Position numbers and translations under genes: made by a program
From: Acanthornis magna
Lineage: Eukaryota > Chordata > Aves > Passeriformes > Acanthizidae
DNA: 64,000 nt
Assembly: GCA_036785705.1 (NCBI GenBank)
Contig: JAWUZG010000001.1
Span: 4,030,001 to 4,094,000, forward strand
Direction: 5' to 3'
Shown: in pieces, positions 13,093 to 26,800 of the stretch
How positions within the stretch are numbered: the stretch's first letter is position 1
How the letters are laid out: every line of letters starts with the position of its first letter
The notes under the pieces: model-generated
Seen by the model: the letters and a program-made list of their open reading frames with translations, nothing else
Databases searched by the model: none
Told to the model about the DNA's origin: nothing

Positions 13093-14879
13093 AACAGAAT
13101 GGGCTTTTTCTGTCAGTCATTGTGGAAAATACAGCAGAAACGCAAGCATTCCAGTATTAAATATTCAATATAATTAAAAGACAATGTTACTGGGATTTGA
13201 GCAGAGCAAAGAACTCTGGAATCATGTGTTTCCCCAGTGGAAAGACAGACTGCCCACTTTTGGCAGAGAAGCATGTTTCTCTATGACAGCTTCCCATTAA
13301 GCTTAGAAATGAGTGACTTACAGAGAGAGATTATCTATCCACAGTCCAGCAGTGCCATGAATAAAAACCAGATGACATGGTATTAGCAGCTGCTGGTACG
13401 TCCCTAGAAACTCAGGCACACACAGAGTATATTTCATTGTTTCATTAACTGTCAAACAAGCCTATCTATTCCCCCTCCCCCATGTCGTAGCTTTCCCCTA
13501 ATTCTCTGTGGCAGAAGGTTTCTGGGTAATGTATAGCTTCAACATATGGACAGACGCGTGCCGCCCAAATCCATCCAGCACAGACACATGTTGAGCTGTG
13601 GGAACCACATACCTGACTCGCACTGAGCAATGCCTCATCACATTCGGTTAAACACACTGCTACCATCCACTGTCTCCTTGCTGGAGGGACTTACAGTGAG
13701 ATACAGCACAGAGATGGGACACGGCCAAGCCAAGTGCTGCAATGCTAAAGATCATTTGCAGGACTGGTGCTCAGCACTGATTTTGTGCTACAGCCCAGCT
13801 GTGGCCAGGCACAGGCTCCAGGACTCAAACCACTGGTATTTAGATGTGAGCAGGTTTGGTTTCGGCAGGATGGACTGTGAACTGTGTTTAGCTCGAACCA
13901 GCCGCTCGAATATTGTTGATTTGGTCAAATTTTGCTCAACATTCAAAGGCTGAGTATTTTGAAAAATGTATTTGTGGTGGCTTGTGTTGCAGTGCAGGCT
14001 GGGAGATGCGTGCAGTGTGGCCAGTCCATCAGCAGTGAGAGAGGTGAGGTGGAAAAGGAATGATTTGCATGAATGCAGAGCAATTCCTCCTGTGGCTGTG
14101 CCCAGCGTGGTCCTACCAGGCAGGGAACAGCTCTTCTTCTTTGGTCTGCTCGAGCCTTGGGCAGTGTAATCAGGAGGAAATAAAAGTGCAAAACGGTGTT
14201 TCACGCACAATTCTTCCCCTCCACCAACTATTAGCATTTGCTAATGAAGCAAACTCCTGATCCTCCCCAAGAATTAGATCATCTACTAAAACCAGCCACA
14301 ACCCTATCCTCCAACACCACAGAGATAAGGGCAGTAAAGAAGCCCATACAGGCCCTGTGCGTTCTGACTCTGCTCCTCGGGTCATTGACAATCAGTGGCC
14401 AGAAACCTTATTTGCTGAAAGCCAGCAAATGCTCCATGCTCACCTGTGTGCATTAGGCAGGGCATTGCCCCATGATAGCTATGGCCTGTAACTCTGTCCT
14501 GCCCCTGCTTCCTCGTGCATGAAACACGGAATTCTCTCATCCAGGGCCATTGAACTGTCCCTCACTTGCAATTCTCTTCTTGTCAAACTGGCTCTACCAA
14601 CAGCTCTGCCATCCTCTTGTTTAACCCATTTCACGTGCTTCCAAGAAAAGAAAAATCCTAAGTCACTCCATGTAATGTTATGTAAATACCCAGCAATGGC
14701 CCTTTTGGCCATTGTCTCTTCCGAATACAGGGTAATAACATTGTACAAAACTGCTCAGGCTAAAGGCTTGGGGCTTTAGGGGCTGCAATTCCACTTATGG
14801 GATAGATCCTCTATTCCTCAACTCCATGTTATTATATCAATATATGGAGTGCACATAATCAAAGGAGGCTGGGATGTAG

Positions 14880-15330
14880 TTGGGTGAAAAATTATTCATT
14901 GAAATGCAAAATGCCTGGAGAGGAAGCGCCTTATTTTTTATCACGGAACAGCTGAACTCCGTCAGTGTCAGGGATCGGCAGCAGGAGCACTGCTCATGCT
15001 GGCATAGGCAGGACCTCCTTCCCAGAGTCAGCGGTTGGCTCTAAAAATCTCTTTTCTTCATTTACATAAGCAAATGAGACAACTCGCCTGCAGCAGCCGC
15101 CTCGGGAATGTGGAGGGTGGTGACAGAGTGCCATTGACATTTTTTTCTTGGAAAGTCAACACCCGCAAGTTGTGGGAATTAAGATTTATTAGGGTCAGAG
15201 AGAAACAGACAAAAAAAAGTCTCAAGTTTTTAAAAAAAAATCTGTTTGGTAAAAGGATTAGAAACACCCTACTGACAAGTTGCCTCAGAAATATTCACAG
15301 ACAGAAATACAGCTGCATTTCTGGGTTCAG
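14880..15330. promoter_or_regulatory. Candidate conserved intronic element
   Basis: This is a non-repetitive block with dense motif-like words: a MEF2-like CTAAAAAT at 15041, ACATAAGCAAATGAG near 15064 (forkhead or POU-like), and a CpG-bearing middle (15085-15105). It looks unlike the flanking intron, which is why I flag it. I cannot show conservation from one sequence, so this is a guess to test by alignment. Confidence 0.2.
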
Positions 15331-18300
15331 CTGATACCTGACACTTCATATCTTAAGTCAGAAGGCATTGCTGATACTCTCTAATTCCCCTACATATTAG
15401 CAATGGGAATCTGCTTAAATAATTTTGCAGTCACAGAAAGCATGAGCTGGCCAAGTCTGCATGGCAAATTCATGTCAAAACCAAAATGAGAAGCAGTTGG
15501 TGGGATGAAAAAGACACTTTTGGGTCTCTAGCATCTCTCCTCCCCTTCTTGCCTCACACAGAGGCAGCTGCACTCTTCCCCCATTCAGAAGGGTCTGTGT
15601 CGATGCCCAGTGACCCCATTCCTCTCTGTTGCCATCTGTATCATCCCACGACTTCAACAGAGTTTTCAGGTGACTGCATCCAAAGAGGCCAGCCAGCTGC
15701 AACTGGTACTGGGACAGGCAATCTGCTCCATGCTCAGATCTTTCTCTCATTCACGACAAAAGCCTCAGCACTTCCCTCTTCCTTCCCTTAGCTCTCTGCC
15801 TGCTCCATCCCTTCTCTGTTTCCACTGGGAGCAGTTAATGTCCCCACATACTGCTGAAAGAGCTTGGCTGATGTGCTGAGGATGGCAGCAGGGTAAGCCC
15901 AGTTTTGGGGCTGGTCCCAGCTCTGATATTTATTTTTTGTCCATAGATCTAAAGTACAAGGAGATTTAGTGGCTTAGAGCAATACATCCCACATGAGAAT
16001 CTACCTCTCTGCCTCCTGCGGGGCTGGGGAGAGGGAAAGGATGCTGTGCCTGGCATTCAAACTGATGTCCTCATCTGCCCTGACTACATGGGGTGCCAGC
16101 AGGAGCAGCACACTGTAAAGTATTTCTTCCTGGGATCCTCCAAGAGATCTCTGAGCTGTGCAGTCTGGATGTGCAGGCTTGATGCACATCCCCTTCATGG
16201 AGCATCCATGCCAGGTCCAGTGTCCCCCAGTGCACCTTCTGTGTGCCAGAGCGCTGATCTGTGCATGCACAGGCAGTCCTTTCTGCACAGGGTTTCCAGA
16301 GGAAAGTGGTCAAAATCCTCACAGATCCCCCTGGGTTATCTTTCTGGGCAGTAAGAAAGATCATGGAGGGTAACCTCGTGTGAGGACTCAAGCCACCCTT
16401 GAGTCTTTTCCAACTGAACTGTGGCCAGGAGCATGAACTGAGTGAGAAGATCTGGCCAACCACAGGGGCAAACCCAGACTGGAAGGGCAAGCAGACATGT
16501 TTTTTTGGAGGGATTTGATGGAAAGTGTGGAATTCCTTATGCTGACTGATGTAAAAATGGCTTCTGTAGCACTGCCAAGGTCACTGCCAGCTCTTCTAAT
16601 CAGCCATGAAAACATCACTGAAGCAAGTTAAAAAGTCGCCCCAAGTCAATTTGCGCATGCAACTTTTATTATTCTTTATTTAAACTTTCTAGATTTGTTT
16701 TTGGATGGTTGGAGGAAACAGATCCTTCCTCTATTATCTTTCTTTGGGTTTCTCCCAAAACCTAACACAACATCAAATCTAGTCTGACCTTTATAAGACA
16801 CTCCTGAAGACAAGCTTGGCTGGCTGCTTGCTTCACTATGTGCTTACGCCAGCAAATACTGTGTTTTCAGGAGGCCACTCCGAACTCCACGAGAAGTTTT
16901 ATAGTACAATCAGGAGCTGCATTCTGTGGGTTAATAGAGTTTTAATGAAAATACATCCCAAATTTGACAGTTTTGACTGAGATTTCTTTTAATTTTCAGG
17001 GAATTTAGAGCAAACTCATGAGGCACTGACTCAAAAGGACTGGTGCAAAAAAAGGTACTCACTTAAAAGGACCCAAACAAGCAACTTTCAAGCAAATTCA
17101 GTTCCTTTAGAGCAGAACACCCACTCCCAGCTACGATGATCAGATTCACTAGCCCTTTAAATCATCCTCAACGTCTTGAACCTATTAGTGATCTGTTTGG
17201 TAGCTTCCCATCTCCTCATGCATGAAGCATCTATGAAATTTGCATGGATAAATGAGAAAAATATGGATAATGGACCAGCAGAGCAGAAGGAAGATGCCCA
17301 CACACAGGAGGGCTGCCCTGGTTTAAGGCCATCAGTTTCATATAAGCAGGAGAGTGAAGCATCTGTGCTTTAAAGCAAAACACGATTTTCATGGTCAAAG
17401 TGGATTCAGCATCTCCCACTCCACCTGATCTCCAGATCACTGGAATTGGGTGTATTTGGCACTTGGATCTCTAGGGTTTAGCAGCACTGCCTGTATCAGC
17501 ACTAGTAACCTGAGGAAGGCCATAGCATATCATGCTCCCACAGCCTCAAAGAAGCCTGGATAACCTGGCAACTCTTTCTTCTTTCCCTCATCCTTGCAAA
17601 GAGTCAGAAAAGTCTCATTTTTCAACAAAATGGCATTTAACCTGTGGAAGATTCCCCTGTAATGGAGATGGATTTCATTGCCATTATCTGTAATCAATTT
17701 AAGCAAGCAATGATATTACTGAAGCTAAACGTATCTCATGGTTTTATCTCAGAACTGGGGGCTCAGAGGATTTTTCACCTTCCTTTGCACGTAACACGCA
17801 GCAGTGACGGATACAGAGGCCAGATTAGATGGAGCTCTCCAACTGGAGATTGGTGCTAATTAATACAAACTGAAGCAGCTCAAGATGTGAATTGCACATG
17901 CTGGGGAGTTAAGAGGGTTTGTGTATAGAGCTTTGGTTCAAACCCTTGTCTTAGTGGAAAGGAAAAAAGACATGGATATGGCATTTTGTGCAGCACTCTG
18001 GGTTGGAAGTGAGGTGGCCTACTTTAAGAAAGCACTTCCAATGTGACACATTTATTCAGATAATCGGTATTGTAAATGTTTGGCTTAAAGTATTTTGGGT
18101 CTTCATGTGTACTTGCCTTTCAGTTTCTGGAGATATGTATAATTTTGAAACAGGGTTGTCAACTGCTGCAAGAAAGTCAATTGTGTTTTAAATCATCTGA
18201 CTGTATCACACGTGGCAAATCAAACTTTGAACATGAAGCGAGCTCCAGAGCCAGCTTTCTGGGCAGGAATCCATTTCACACTCAGCTGACAACGGGGTTT

Positions 18301-21300
18301 GATAAGCACTCGGCCAGTGTGAATAACCAGCTGCCTTCTATATATATTTCGATTTGGTAGCGTCTGTTGAAGTTTTGTATCACTGAGAGATTGTTGGTAT
18401 TCTTTTAAAGCATTAAACCTACCTTGACAAGGTCAACAACAATTTCTACAGAGGTTAGCATTTCTATTTTGAAATATTTGATCATAATTCTATCAAACAT
18501 TAAAGAAAGAGTTTGGCTAGGGCACGTAATGAAATTGGACAGCTCACACAATCCATTTATCTTTTCAACTGTAAACCTCTGAAGCGCTCTAGTTCATCCA
18601 GTTTCAAATCAACTGTAGAAATGTCCATCTCCCTTCATGCAGCCTACAGAAATTGGCACTTGGAAATGCTCTTGATCTGTTATTGCTGATGTGGAAAAGG
18701 AAAAATAATTTCCCAAGACATACTAGCTTAGCTTCATTCCTCTGTTCTGTTTGCTTTCTAAAAATCTCTCCTGAATAAGGATATTTATTTCCATCCTCCC
18801 TCAAAGTCACTTCTTCATCGCTGAAAATATTTAATAAGCTAAGTGAATGCTTATTTCTGTAGCACATTTTCTAAACACATTAAAATCATTTATTTAAACC
18901 CTCTCTGTTAGCAAACCTAATGTTAATAAAAGTAAATAAAGGAAATAATAGTGCTAGGTCTGACGGATAGGATTAGATTGTCCTGTTCTATTTTACACAC
19001 CAATTGTGAGTGCAGGGAAACAAACTTAATGAGAGCTACATCCTCATATACTGAGACTGGGGAAGGTGAATGCCTGCAGAAGCATAGTGGGTGCATGGGC
19101 TTTTGTGCATTCATCTTCTCTATCTGTACTCAAACTTGGCAATGCAGTCAAAAGAGCTGACTCCACCAATATATTCTCCATACATACAGCAATGTTAGAT
19201 TTCCCTTCCCTAAAGAACCTGGGAGTTGAAGCACATTGGCCTTCCTGGATGTTCTCATCAGTTTAATTATCTGTGCATATTGCACAGCTGCTATATTAAA
19301 AACACACCACAATGTTTTGGAGCTTCTTAACACGCTCAAATGTAAAGCACGCTGTGAAAATACTACACATTGGACAGACAGTTTTTCCCCTGGGAAGGTC
19401 AGGAGAGAGAGCCTCAACTTCACTTCCCAGATGTTGGTTACATTGCTCAATGCCTGACGGCAAAGCCCAGATGTTATGGGGAGTCAAGTGGTCAGGGAAA
19501 GAGAGAAATGGAAGCTGCTTTAACCCTGAAATCAAATAGAAGTGTGATGCATTGTGTAGGTCCAGCTCCCAAGGCTCAGGAAATCAGTGCTACCCCACTC
19601 ACTTCCTCACTGGTAGTCTGGCTTCTAATCTCCTGAGCCTGAGTGTGGTCCCCAAGTTCACCAGAGTGGTGTCTGGGACTGGCCCCTGACTCTGCTGGGC
19701 CATGGGGCAGGGTCTGATACACCTTGTCCCGTGAGACAGAGGGTCCCTCCACTCTGGGTGAGCACCCAAGAGGAGACTTCGCTTCCTGAGTCAGCAGAAG
19801 GTGCAGGATATAACCAAGATTAGGCTTGTGATAAAAGCATGGTTCTTTCAGAGGGAATGGAAAAAATAAACAACTTGTTATGTGCAGAAGGACAGAAACT
19901 CTCCCTGCCTTCAACGACTGCAGTCTTCCCCACTCAGTCTACACATTCAGAGCCCATATATGAAGTCAACCAACTGTGTGTGTCCCTAAGAAGCAGAGGT
20001 TTCCATGTCCAGCATGCAAGGAAGCAGCCTGGATCCCCTGGTCTGGTCAGCCCCAGCAGTCACCACATCCAGCACTTGCCCATATCAGCAGCAGAAGAAC
20101 AGGGAAAGAACACTTCACGGTTCAATGTGGAAACCTGGGGCACAAACAGGTCCTGCCTCCACTTCTGGACGCCTGGTGCACATCAGGACAATCTGGAGCC
20201 TAAATGGGCCCTACCTCTCCCCACACCACACAGCTCTGCGCTAAGGCCCTTGCCGGCACCCTGAAGGTGAATGGGAAGGGAACAAGGATGCTGGGCTTCA
20301 TTTCCTGACTCCAGGCTCACCAAGGTCACACTGTGACCCCATAAATAAGGGAGGAGGCAATGGAGAGAAATGATAATTGGCCACAATTCGAAAAGAAAGC
20401 AAAATAATACTTGCTCACCATAGGAATTGCTGGGAGAATAGAAAGGCTTATTTCCCCTGATATTTGTAAAAAGAAGTGCGGGTAATAAACCAGTTCCATT
20501 ATAAAGGAGGAGGGTGAAATGAATGACCGGATGAGATAGTGAGTGTCTTTTATTAAAACAAAACAAACCCCCTTTTTTTTCTGCAAAGAAATAGTAAAGA
20601 AGAAATAAGACAGAGTGGTTAGGAGAGAATTCAGGCCGGGTAGAAATGCTTAGTGATAAACAGCTACTAAGAAAATAATCGGAAAATGTAAATGTATACA
20701 AATGTGGGTGATGACCCACGTACTGGGGCGATAGCAGAATGAGCCAATGAATGCAATGAACCATGAAAGGAGAAGCTTGGAGACTATGGAGAATTGAGGA
20801 AATTTCTCTAAGCAGGAGGAGTAGAAAGCAAACAAAGGCAGCCTGGCTTCTGAAAAGGAGTGATCCTTGGCCTCTGGATGGGGAAATGTCCAAGTGTGCC
20901 ATGGCACTGCATGGCACAGGGAGGTGCTGGGCACAGGCTGAGCTTCCTTGGCAGTGTCCAGAAAATCTCTTTCTGGGTCTTTCCCAGACACGTCCTCACT
21001 GCAAAGTGAGATCCAAGTGATTAGGCAACTGTATCTGTTCCCACCTTAATTAAATCCAATGTGGAAGATGGGCAGGAGCAGATCCTACAGCAGCAGTGTG
21101 GGCAAGGATATCAGAGAGGCTGTTCCCAGTAAATTTCATGGAGCAACAAAGTCTCATAAGCTGGGCCAGCCCGGAGATCAGTCATGCTGCTGGCACATGC
21201 TGGAAGCGCAAAGACCTCTATGAAATGATGCTGGAGGTCTCAATGGCTTTCTGGCAACTGAAAGCATCTCTGCTGACTGGCCAGAGGTTACACTGCCTGT

Positions 21301-22902
21301 GTGACAGATCTCTCTCATCTCTTTCTCCCTCCTCATATCCCACGAGGTGGCTGTGGACCCACCCCAAAACTTGCTCTTATGGCAAGGAGTAAACAAGGTT
21401 ATCATTTCTAATGCTGAAGGACTAAAGTTTTGGGAAAAAGTTGCACTTCACACATAAGGATGATGAGAATAATCACATTTAAAGTGATTTCTGAAAAAAA
21501 CAAAGGAAGATGAATTTGGGCAGAGGAAAGGTTTTGTCATTCTCTGTTATAAAGCAGAGAGATGTCTCACTTGTAGTGGGGAATTAGCTTTGACTGCTCA
21601 GGGGCTCAAGTGCCCCTGTGCCACAATTCTCTCTTCCTTCACAGACCCTTCCACAACTGTGTGGTGGTTTTTATTCCTTGCATTGGAAGAGTGCCATGGA
21701 CTCTGTGGATATCTGCCTCTGATCAACACTCAGAGCTTCATTATTTAAACAGTGGGAGCCACGTTTCTATTGGTTTTCCTTTCCATATACCTTAAACAGT
21801 TGTTGACTAAGTGAAAGCTTCGAAAACTGGGTAGCTGTCATCTGAATCAATCCCCACAATTTATTTGGACATTGGTATTGACCAGGACCATTCAGCCAAA
21901 CTGTGATTTGGCATCAGGAGGAAAAAAGGGACTCATCCCATCCTTTTTCCCCCATGTGTCTGGGCAGCCCTGTGAAAGCACAGGATGAGCTGAGTGTAGC
22001 TCATAGGAGATCTTTGCTTGCAGCACAGCAAACACCCATGTGGGCTGCTGGTCCCTGTGCCATCAGCTGCAAAGTGGGAGTAATACCCTATACCATTAAA
22101 TCACAGCCTAAGCTGTCCTTTTTCACCTAGGATATAGCCTCCTATTGAATGGACTTCAGTAGGAAAACCTTTATTTCTATATATTCCCCTGCCAAAACTA
22201 TTCGTCTGTAAACGGAGCTTCCAGAGCAGCTCCTTGGTCACTTCAATGCCTGGACTTGACCTAGATTATTGAGGACTCTGGGAAAGACCCTATATCTTTA
22301 GAAAGACAGTGTTCCATGCCACTTGCCATTGGGATCAGGAAAACATTTGCCTGCCTGCGTGCTCTCTCAGGAAGCTCTGAAGATGGGACTGCAGTTTTTC
22401 CAAGGAAAAAGATGCCAGGATCTCTTTGAAGAGAAAAGAAACTCAATGGCAAGTATGTTTTATCCTGCAGTGTCTGAATCCACAGAGGAAATTTTGCTAG
22501 TAGGGAAAGTTATAAAAAAGAGAGAGAAATCCCAGAAAAGGCAAAATTCTAAAACACAGACTTAGTCTCAGACAGAAAGTGGTTATATGAGAGCAAAGAG
22601 ATATGTTATATCCTTATAGTGTAAACCACTGCTGCTCAATGGAGATTCATCCATCAATACCAGAAGAGAAGCTGGCCTATGGCTCTTTGCTGCTTTGCCA
22701 GACTTTTATTAAATGCACAAGAATGCCAAGTCTGTAATGTCTAAAAGTGAATTTATTTAACAATGAACTCTTTGAAAAGGGAGTCCCAGATGTGTAATTA
22801 ATAATGAATCAGTGATGTGAAATCTGATCCAAAGCCTACTGAAGCTGATAGACAGACTCTGACTTCAAGGAGTTCTGGATAAGGCTCTCATTAGGCAAAA
22901 GG

Positions 22903-22915
22903 AAAAAAAAAATAA
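22903..22915. repeat. A-rich run
   Basis: A short adenine-rich run interrupted by a single T, in the 29.9-kb intron. It is likely replication slippage and has no evident function. Confidence 0.7.
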
Positions 22916-23067
22916 AAGCTGAGCCAGCTAGTTGGTTAAAAAATATTATAGCTTGGATTCTGTGCTAAACAGAGTCATACAATAATCTGTACTGCACATA
23001 AATCCCTTCTCTGCTGACAGGGGACTCACACATTTCTGTGTCTGAAGCTGAACTTGAAATCTAGGAG

Positions 23068-23087
23068 ATAAAATAAAATAAAAAAAA
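23068..23087. repeat. (AAAAT)n short tandem repeat
   Basis: About four units of an AAAAT-type repeat ending in a run of A. This is simple sequence without signs of a parent mobile element. Confidence 0.75.
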
Positions 23088-23599
23088 GCTGTGAGAGAGA
23101 GTCCCAAAAGGAAAACCTCCAGCGGTTTGAACCACAGCTCATTTCCTCTTGGCATGGACGGGGAGATAACTGTCAGATCTGTGTCATCTGGAGGCAGCAG
23201 ATGCTGCTGCTCCCTGCGTGCCGAGGCCCTGCTCGTGCCCCCGCCCCGCTCCAGCCGGAGCACCCACCTCAAGCCTGGCTCTGCCCCAGCTCCACGCAAT
23301 GCACAGCACGGGGATTATCAGCCTGGAATTCCTGCCAAGCCCAGCGGAGCGTGGTGTCCAAAGGGGGATGCAGCTTGTCTTCCATCAGTGCAACTTAATT
23401 CAATTTGTCAGGGATGCAGACGGTTTGGGTGAGCCTGATCTGATCACCACCACCCGGGCACCGGCCAAATTTTGCACTGTGAGATGGGGCTCTGGCAGCC
23501 TCTGGTTTTCATTTGCCTTTCAATATGACTGTAATGGGGAGGTGGAGATGTTTGTTGATGAACAGTTTCATCGTTCCACAGCTTTTAAGGGAGACATAA

Positions 23600-23850
23600 A
23601 GAGCACATATTAAGTCATCCCCTTGAGTCAAATATTTTTAAGTACAGTAACACAGCTCATTTTTAAGTAATCAAATAATAATTAAAAATAATCGTCTCCC
23701 ATTTCTGCTGAAGAACCAATGCATCTACATTGAATTTGCTTTTTTAATAGCAAATTGTAACTCAATCTAAATGTAAATTCCTGGAGAATCTGCTATCTAA
23801 TTCTCATTATTTCCACTTGCTTAATGCAATTAGAAACATCTGTCACTGAT
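23600..23850. promoter_or_regulatory. Candidate conserved AT-rich intronic element
   Basis: A 250-bp AT-rich, non-repetitive block with several TAATT or ATTAA homeodomain-type cores (around 23669-23690) and CAATTAG-like words near 23827. Such blocks are typical of vertebrate conserved non-coding elements. Conservation itself cannot be seen here. Confidence 0.2.
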
Positions 23851-26800
23851 CAACTGTCCACACAGTGAAAACAAATAATAATTCATGCTCTCTGCCTCCA
23901 TAGTGTTTTTCAGGGAATGGACTGCTTTAAAACCACTCACTAGAGCCCAAGAGCTAGAGTTGTGCAAAATGCTTGTGACAAGCTCTGAATCATAGTGAAT
24001 GTGCCTGATCATCAGCTTCTGTGTAGCTCAGTGACATTTGCTGAATAATTTGACAAAATCCCAGATACATATAAAAGTCACCATGCTGCTTTCTAGAAAT
24101 ATTTGGCTCTGGGGGTAGCCATCCTCAGGAATATATGATGTGCTGCCAGGGGCAGATCTCACCCCCTTATCCCAAAGCTGGGACCCAAAGTCATGGTGGA
24201 GCATGCAGATGCAGCTTTGGCTGCTGAAGGAGCATCAAAAGGCCTGTGAAAGGGGCATGGGTGCAAGGAGAAAAGACACTGGAATCACTGGGGATTGACT
24301 GTTATCCCAGCTGCTGTCTGTGCTCCCAGTTTATCTGCCTGTGACAAGAGTGGAGGGAAACAGCAGAGTGAGAAGCTGTCAGAAATGGGCATCCAGTCCC
24401 CATGAGATCAACCAGGTCAGGGGCGTGGATGGTGCTTCCTCCTCTTTAAAGCACATTAGTACATATAAACTCTCTGACAGCTCCAAAGACAGTAAAAATC
24501 AAATGAGAAGATATGATTTAGAAGAAGTGAATGCCATGAAATAGGCTTGTTCATCCCCTGCCACTAGCGATGGGGATGAAGAAAGAGTAAAGCCATTCCA
24601 AGCGGAAGGGTGTTCTAGTGCTGCTGAAACATCCTCAAAAAACAAAACAAAATTAATCCAAAACCTAGTTTTTCCGGTAATCAAGAAATGCCACAAGCCA
24701 GTGCCACAGCTAAACACTCAATCTTTTTGCCTTTGAGCTGTTCAGCAGATGGAGGCTCATCCCATGCCATGGTCTGGCTGTTACATGGGACTGACACATG
24801 GATGCTGGGATAAAAACAACAAACAATAGCCAGTAAACATCAGAGAGACTGGGGAAACATGAGCAATGGCTTTGCCCACATCACCATGTGGGTCAGAATG
24901 ACTCTACACATCAAATGGTTGTCCCGGCTTCAAAGTGAGGAGGGGAAATGAAGTGAAAATGGCTTGGCTGGTTAATTTTATTCTTAAAAAGGGCAAAGGC
25001 AAATCGCTTTAGTTCATTCCTTTTCCAGGAGACAAGTGTAACTTAGAGATACTACAAGATTCACTCTGACAAGCTGAAGTCTCTAACACTGTCTGGGCTG
25101 CCAAACCAGGAGGGCTGGGATGAGCTGAAAGTTGCTGGCCTGTTCACGATCTCGTCAGGTCGCATTTAGTCACCGCTGCACCTCCTGCTCCAACCCCAAT
25201 TCCTCCATCCTGCAGTGTAACCACAGGGTTATACACCAGCAGTGAGCCCATGGTGCCTCTGCAGCTTGGCAGTTTGATCCCAGTGGCCCAAAATGTACCT
25301 GTGCCCATCTGAGGGTGAGGGGATGCCTGCACTTCTCGGACCATGCTATTCCAGGGGCTGAAGGGGATGGTGGCTCCCGAAGGCAGATGTGACAGGGACC
25401 AGGCTGCAGTGCAAGCCTGCTGTCTGCTTGCACAGGAGGGATTATTCTTATTCTGCTAATGGGGATGCTGCAGACAGGCAGCACAGAGGAGGGGAGACTC
25501 CTCTCCAAAAATAGAGATAAGTCACTAAGCCAAAATCTGTACTATTAATCAATTTTCCCAAAGATAAAACCTTCCAGAGCTGGCATGTTTTGCTGGCTCT
25601 ACCTCCAAGCATCTGGTTTGACCTGCTACCAAGATAGCTACAAAGTCAGAACAGAGACTGAAGCTTCCTCCTAAAGCAGATTTAGAATTGTGCTTCTTCC
25701 TCCCCAAATATGGGCAGTTTCCCAGCAAAGGTAATAACAAGAGTTTTCGTTCAAACATAATGGTAATGAGCCATGTCTGAGTGCAGAGAGATGGGAAAGC
25801 AAAAGACATCCTATCTGTATTAACAGCCTCTCATCCAAAAGGATTGCTTCTTCAGGAGAGGTTGGGGCAGAAACGTAAGGGGAGAATGGGTACATCTTGT
25901 TGCTTATGATGAGTTCATGCAGGTTTTTTTAAAACGTGACCCAATTGTAAGCCAAGAGCCATCTCCTCTGTCCTGAAAATTAGAAAAGCTGATGGTTTTT
26001 CTGATGATATCCAGTATTGTGGCCGACACAAGTACCATAGGCAGCCTTTCTGTGCTCGCAGTGAATGCCTCCCTCCGTCTCCAGGCACCCAACTCATGGC
26101 TGTGCTGCTGTCAGCAAGCTACTGCAGCCCTGGGGGAGGAGGGGAACTCGGGGACATAATCCACCAAAGAAGGAGACAAATCCATTTCGACTTCAGAGAG
26201 CCCAAAGCTTCCCCATGAGTAGGCACTTCCCCGAAATAAAGACAGAAAGAACCACACAGTGGAAATATAGCAAGGGTTGGGGGTTGGAGATTTGCTTTAT
26301 CACTTGAGGATGGCATTTTGTATCATTTCCAGAGAGAATGGGCTGAAAAAACACACTGGACAAAAAAGCAGAGGGAATGGATCGGGACTGTAGAGGGAGA
26401 GGTGGGGGGAGCAGGGCTGGGGAACACTCAGGTCTCCCTCAGGAAGGGAAATGTGGTCTCCTCACATTCCTGTGCTGCCCATTCCAAGCCTCCTGCCCCT
26501 TCTGTGTGGTCGCAGGGATGTCCTTTCCCCCCTGTGGCACAGGCAGTGGGGTGACCCAGCCCCAGCAGCCTGTGCTGGTAGCACCTCAGTGCCAGACCCA
26601 GCTCCTCTTTGCTTTGCTCAGTGCCACTGCCAGGTGTGATGCTCAAACCTGTGTCTGTTTAAGCACACCTGGGCTGCTCTAAACTCCCTGGCCTGAATCC
26701 ATTGCTGCAGGCAAACTGTTCCCACTTGACACCACGCAGCCATGACCAGCTGCTGCTTTGGGTTACCTGCAGCAAGGGAAAGGAAAAGACTCTCCCAGTG

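Noticed and set aside
16396..16424. ttgagtcttttccaactgaa, similar to the CR1 3' end
   Set aside because: Fewer than 30 matching bases with no terminal 8-mer and no upstream CR1 words; likely chance.
17934..17944. ggttcaaaccc, like a tRNA B box
   Set aside because: No A box or cloverleaf can be formed around it.
20183..20917. 244-codon minus frame rich in Leu, Phe and Ser
   Set aside because: It is the complement of an A-rich intron stretch. No domain recognised, no splice sites, and the composition explains the hydrophobic look.
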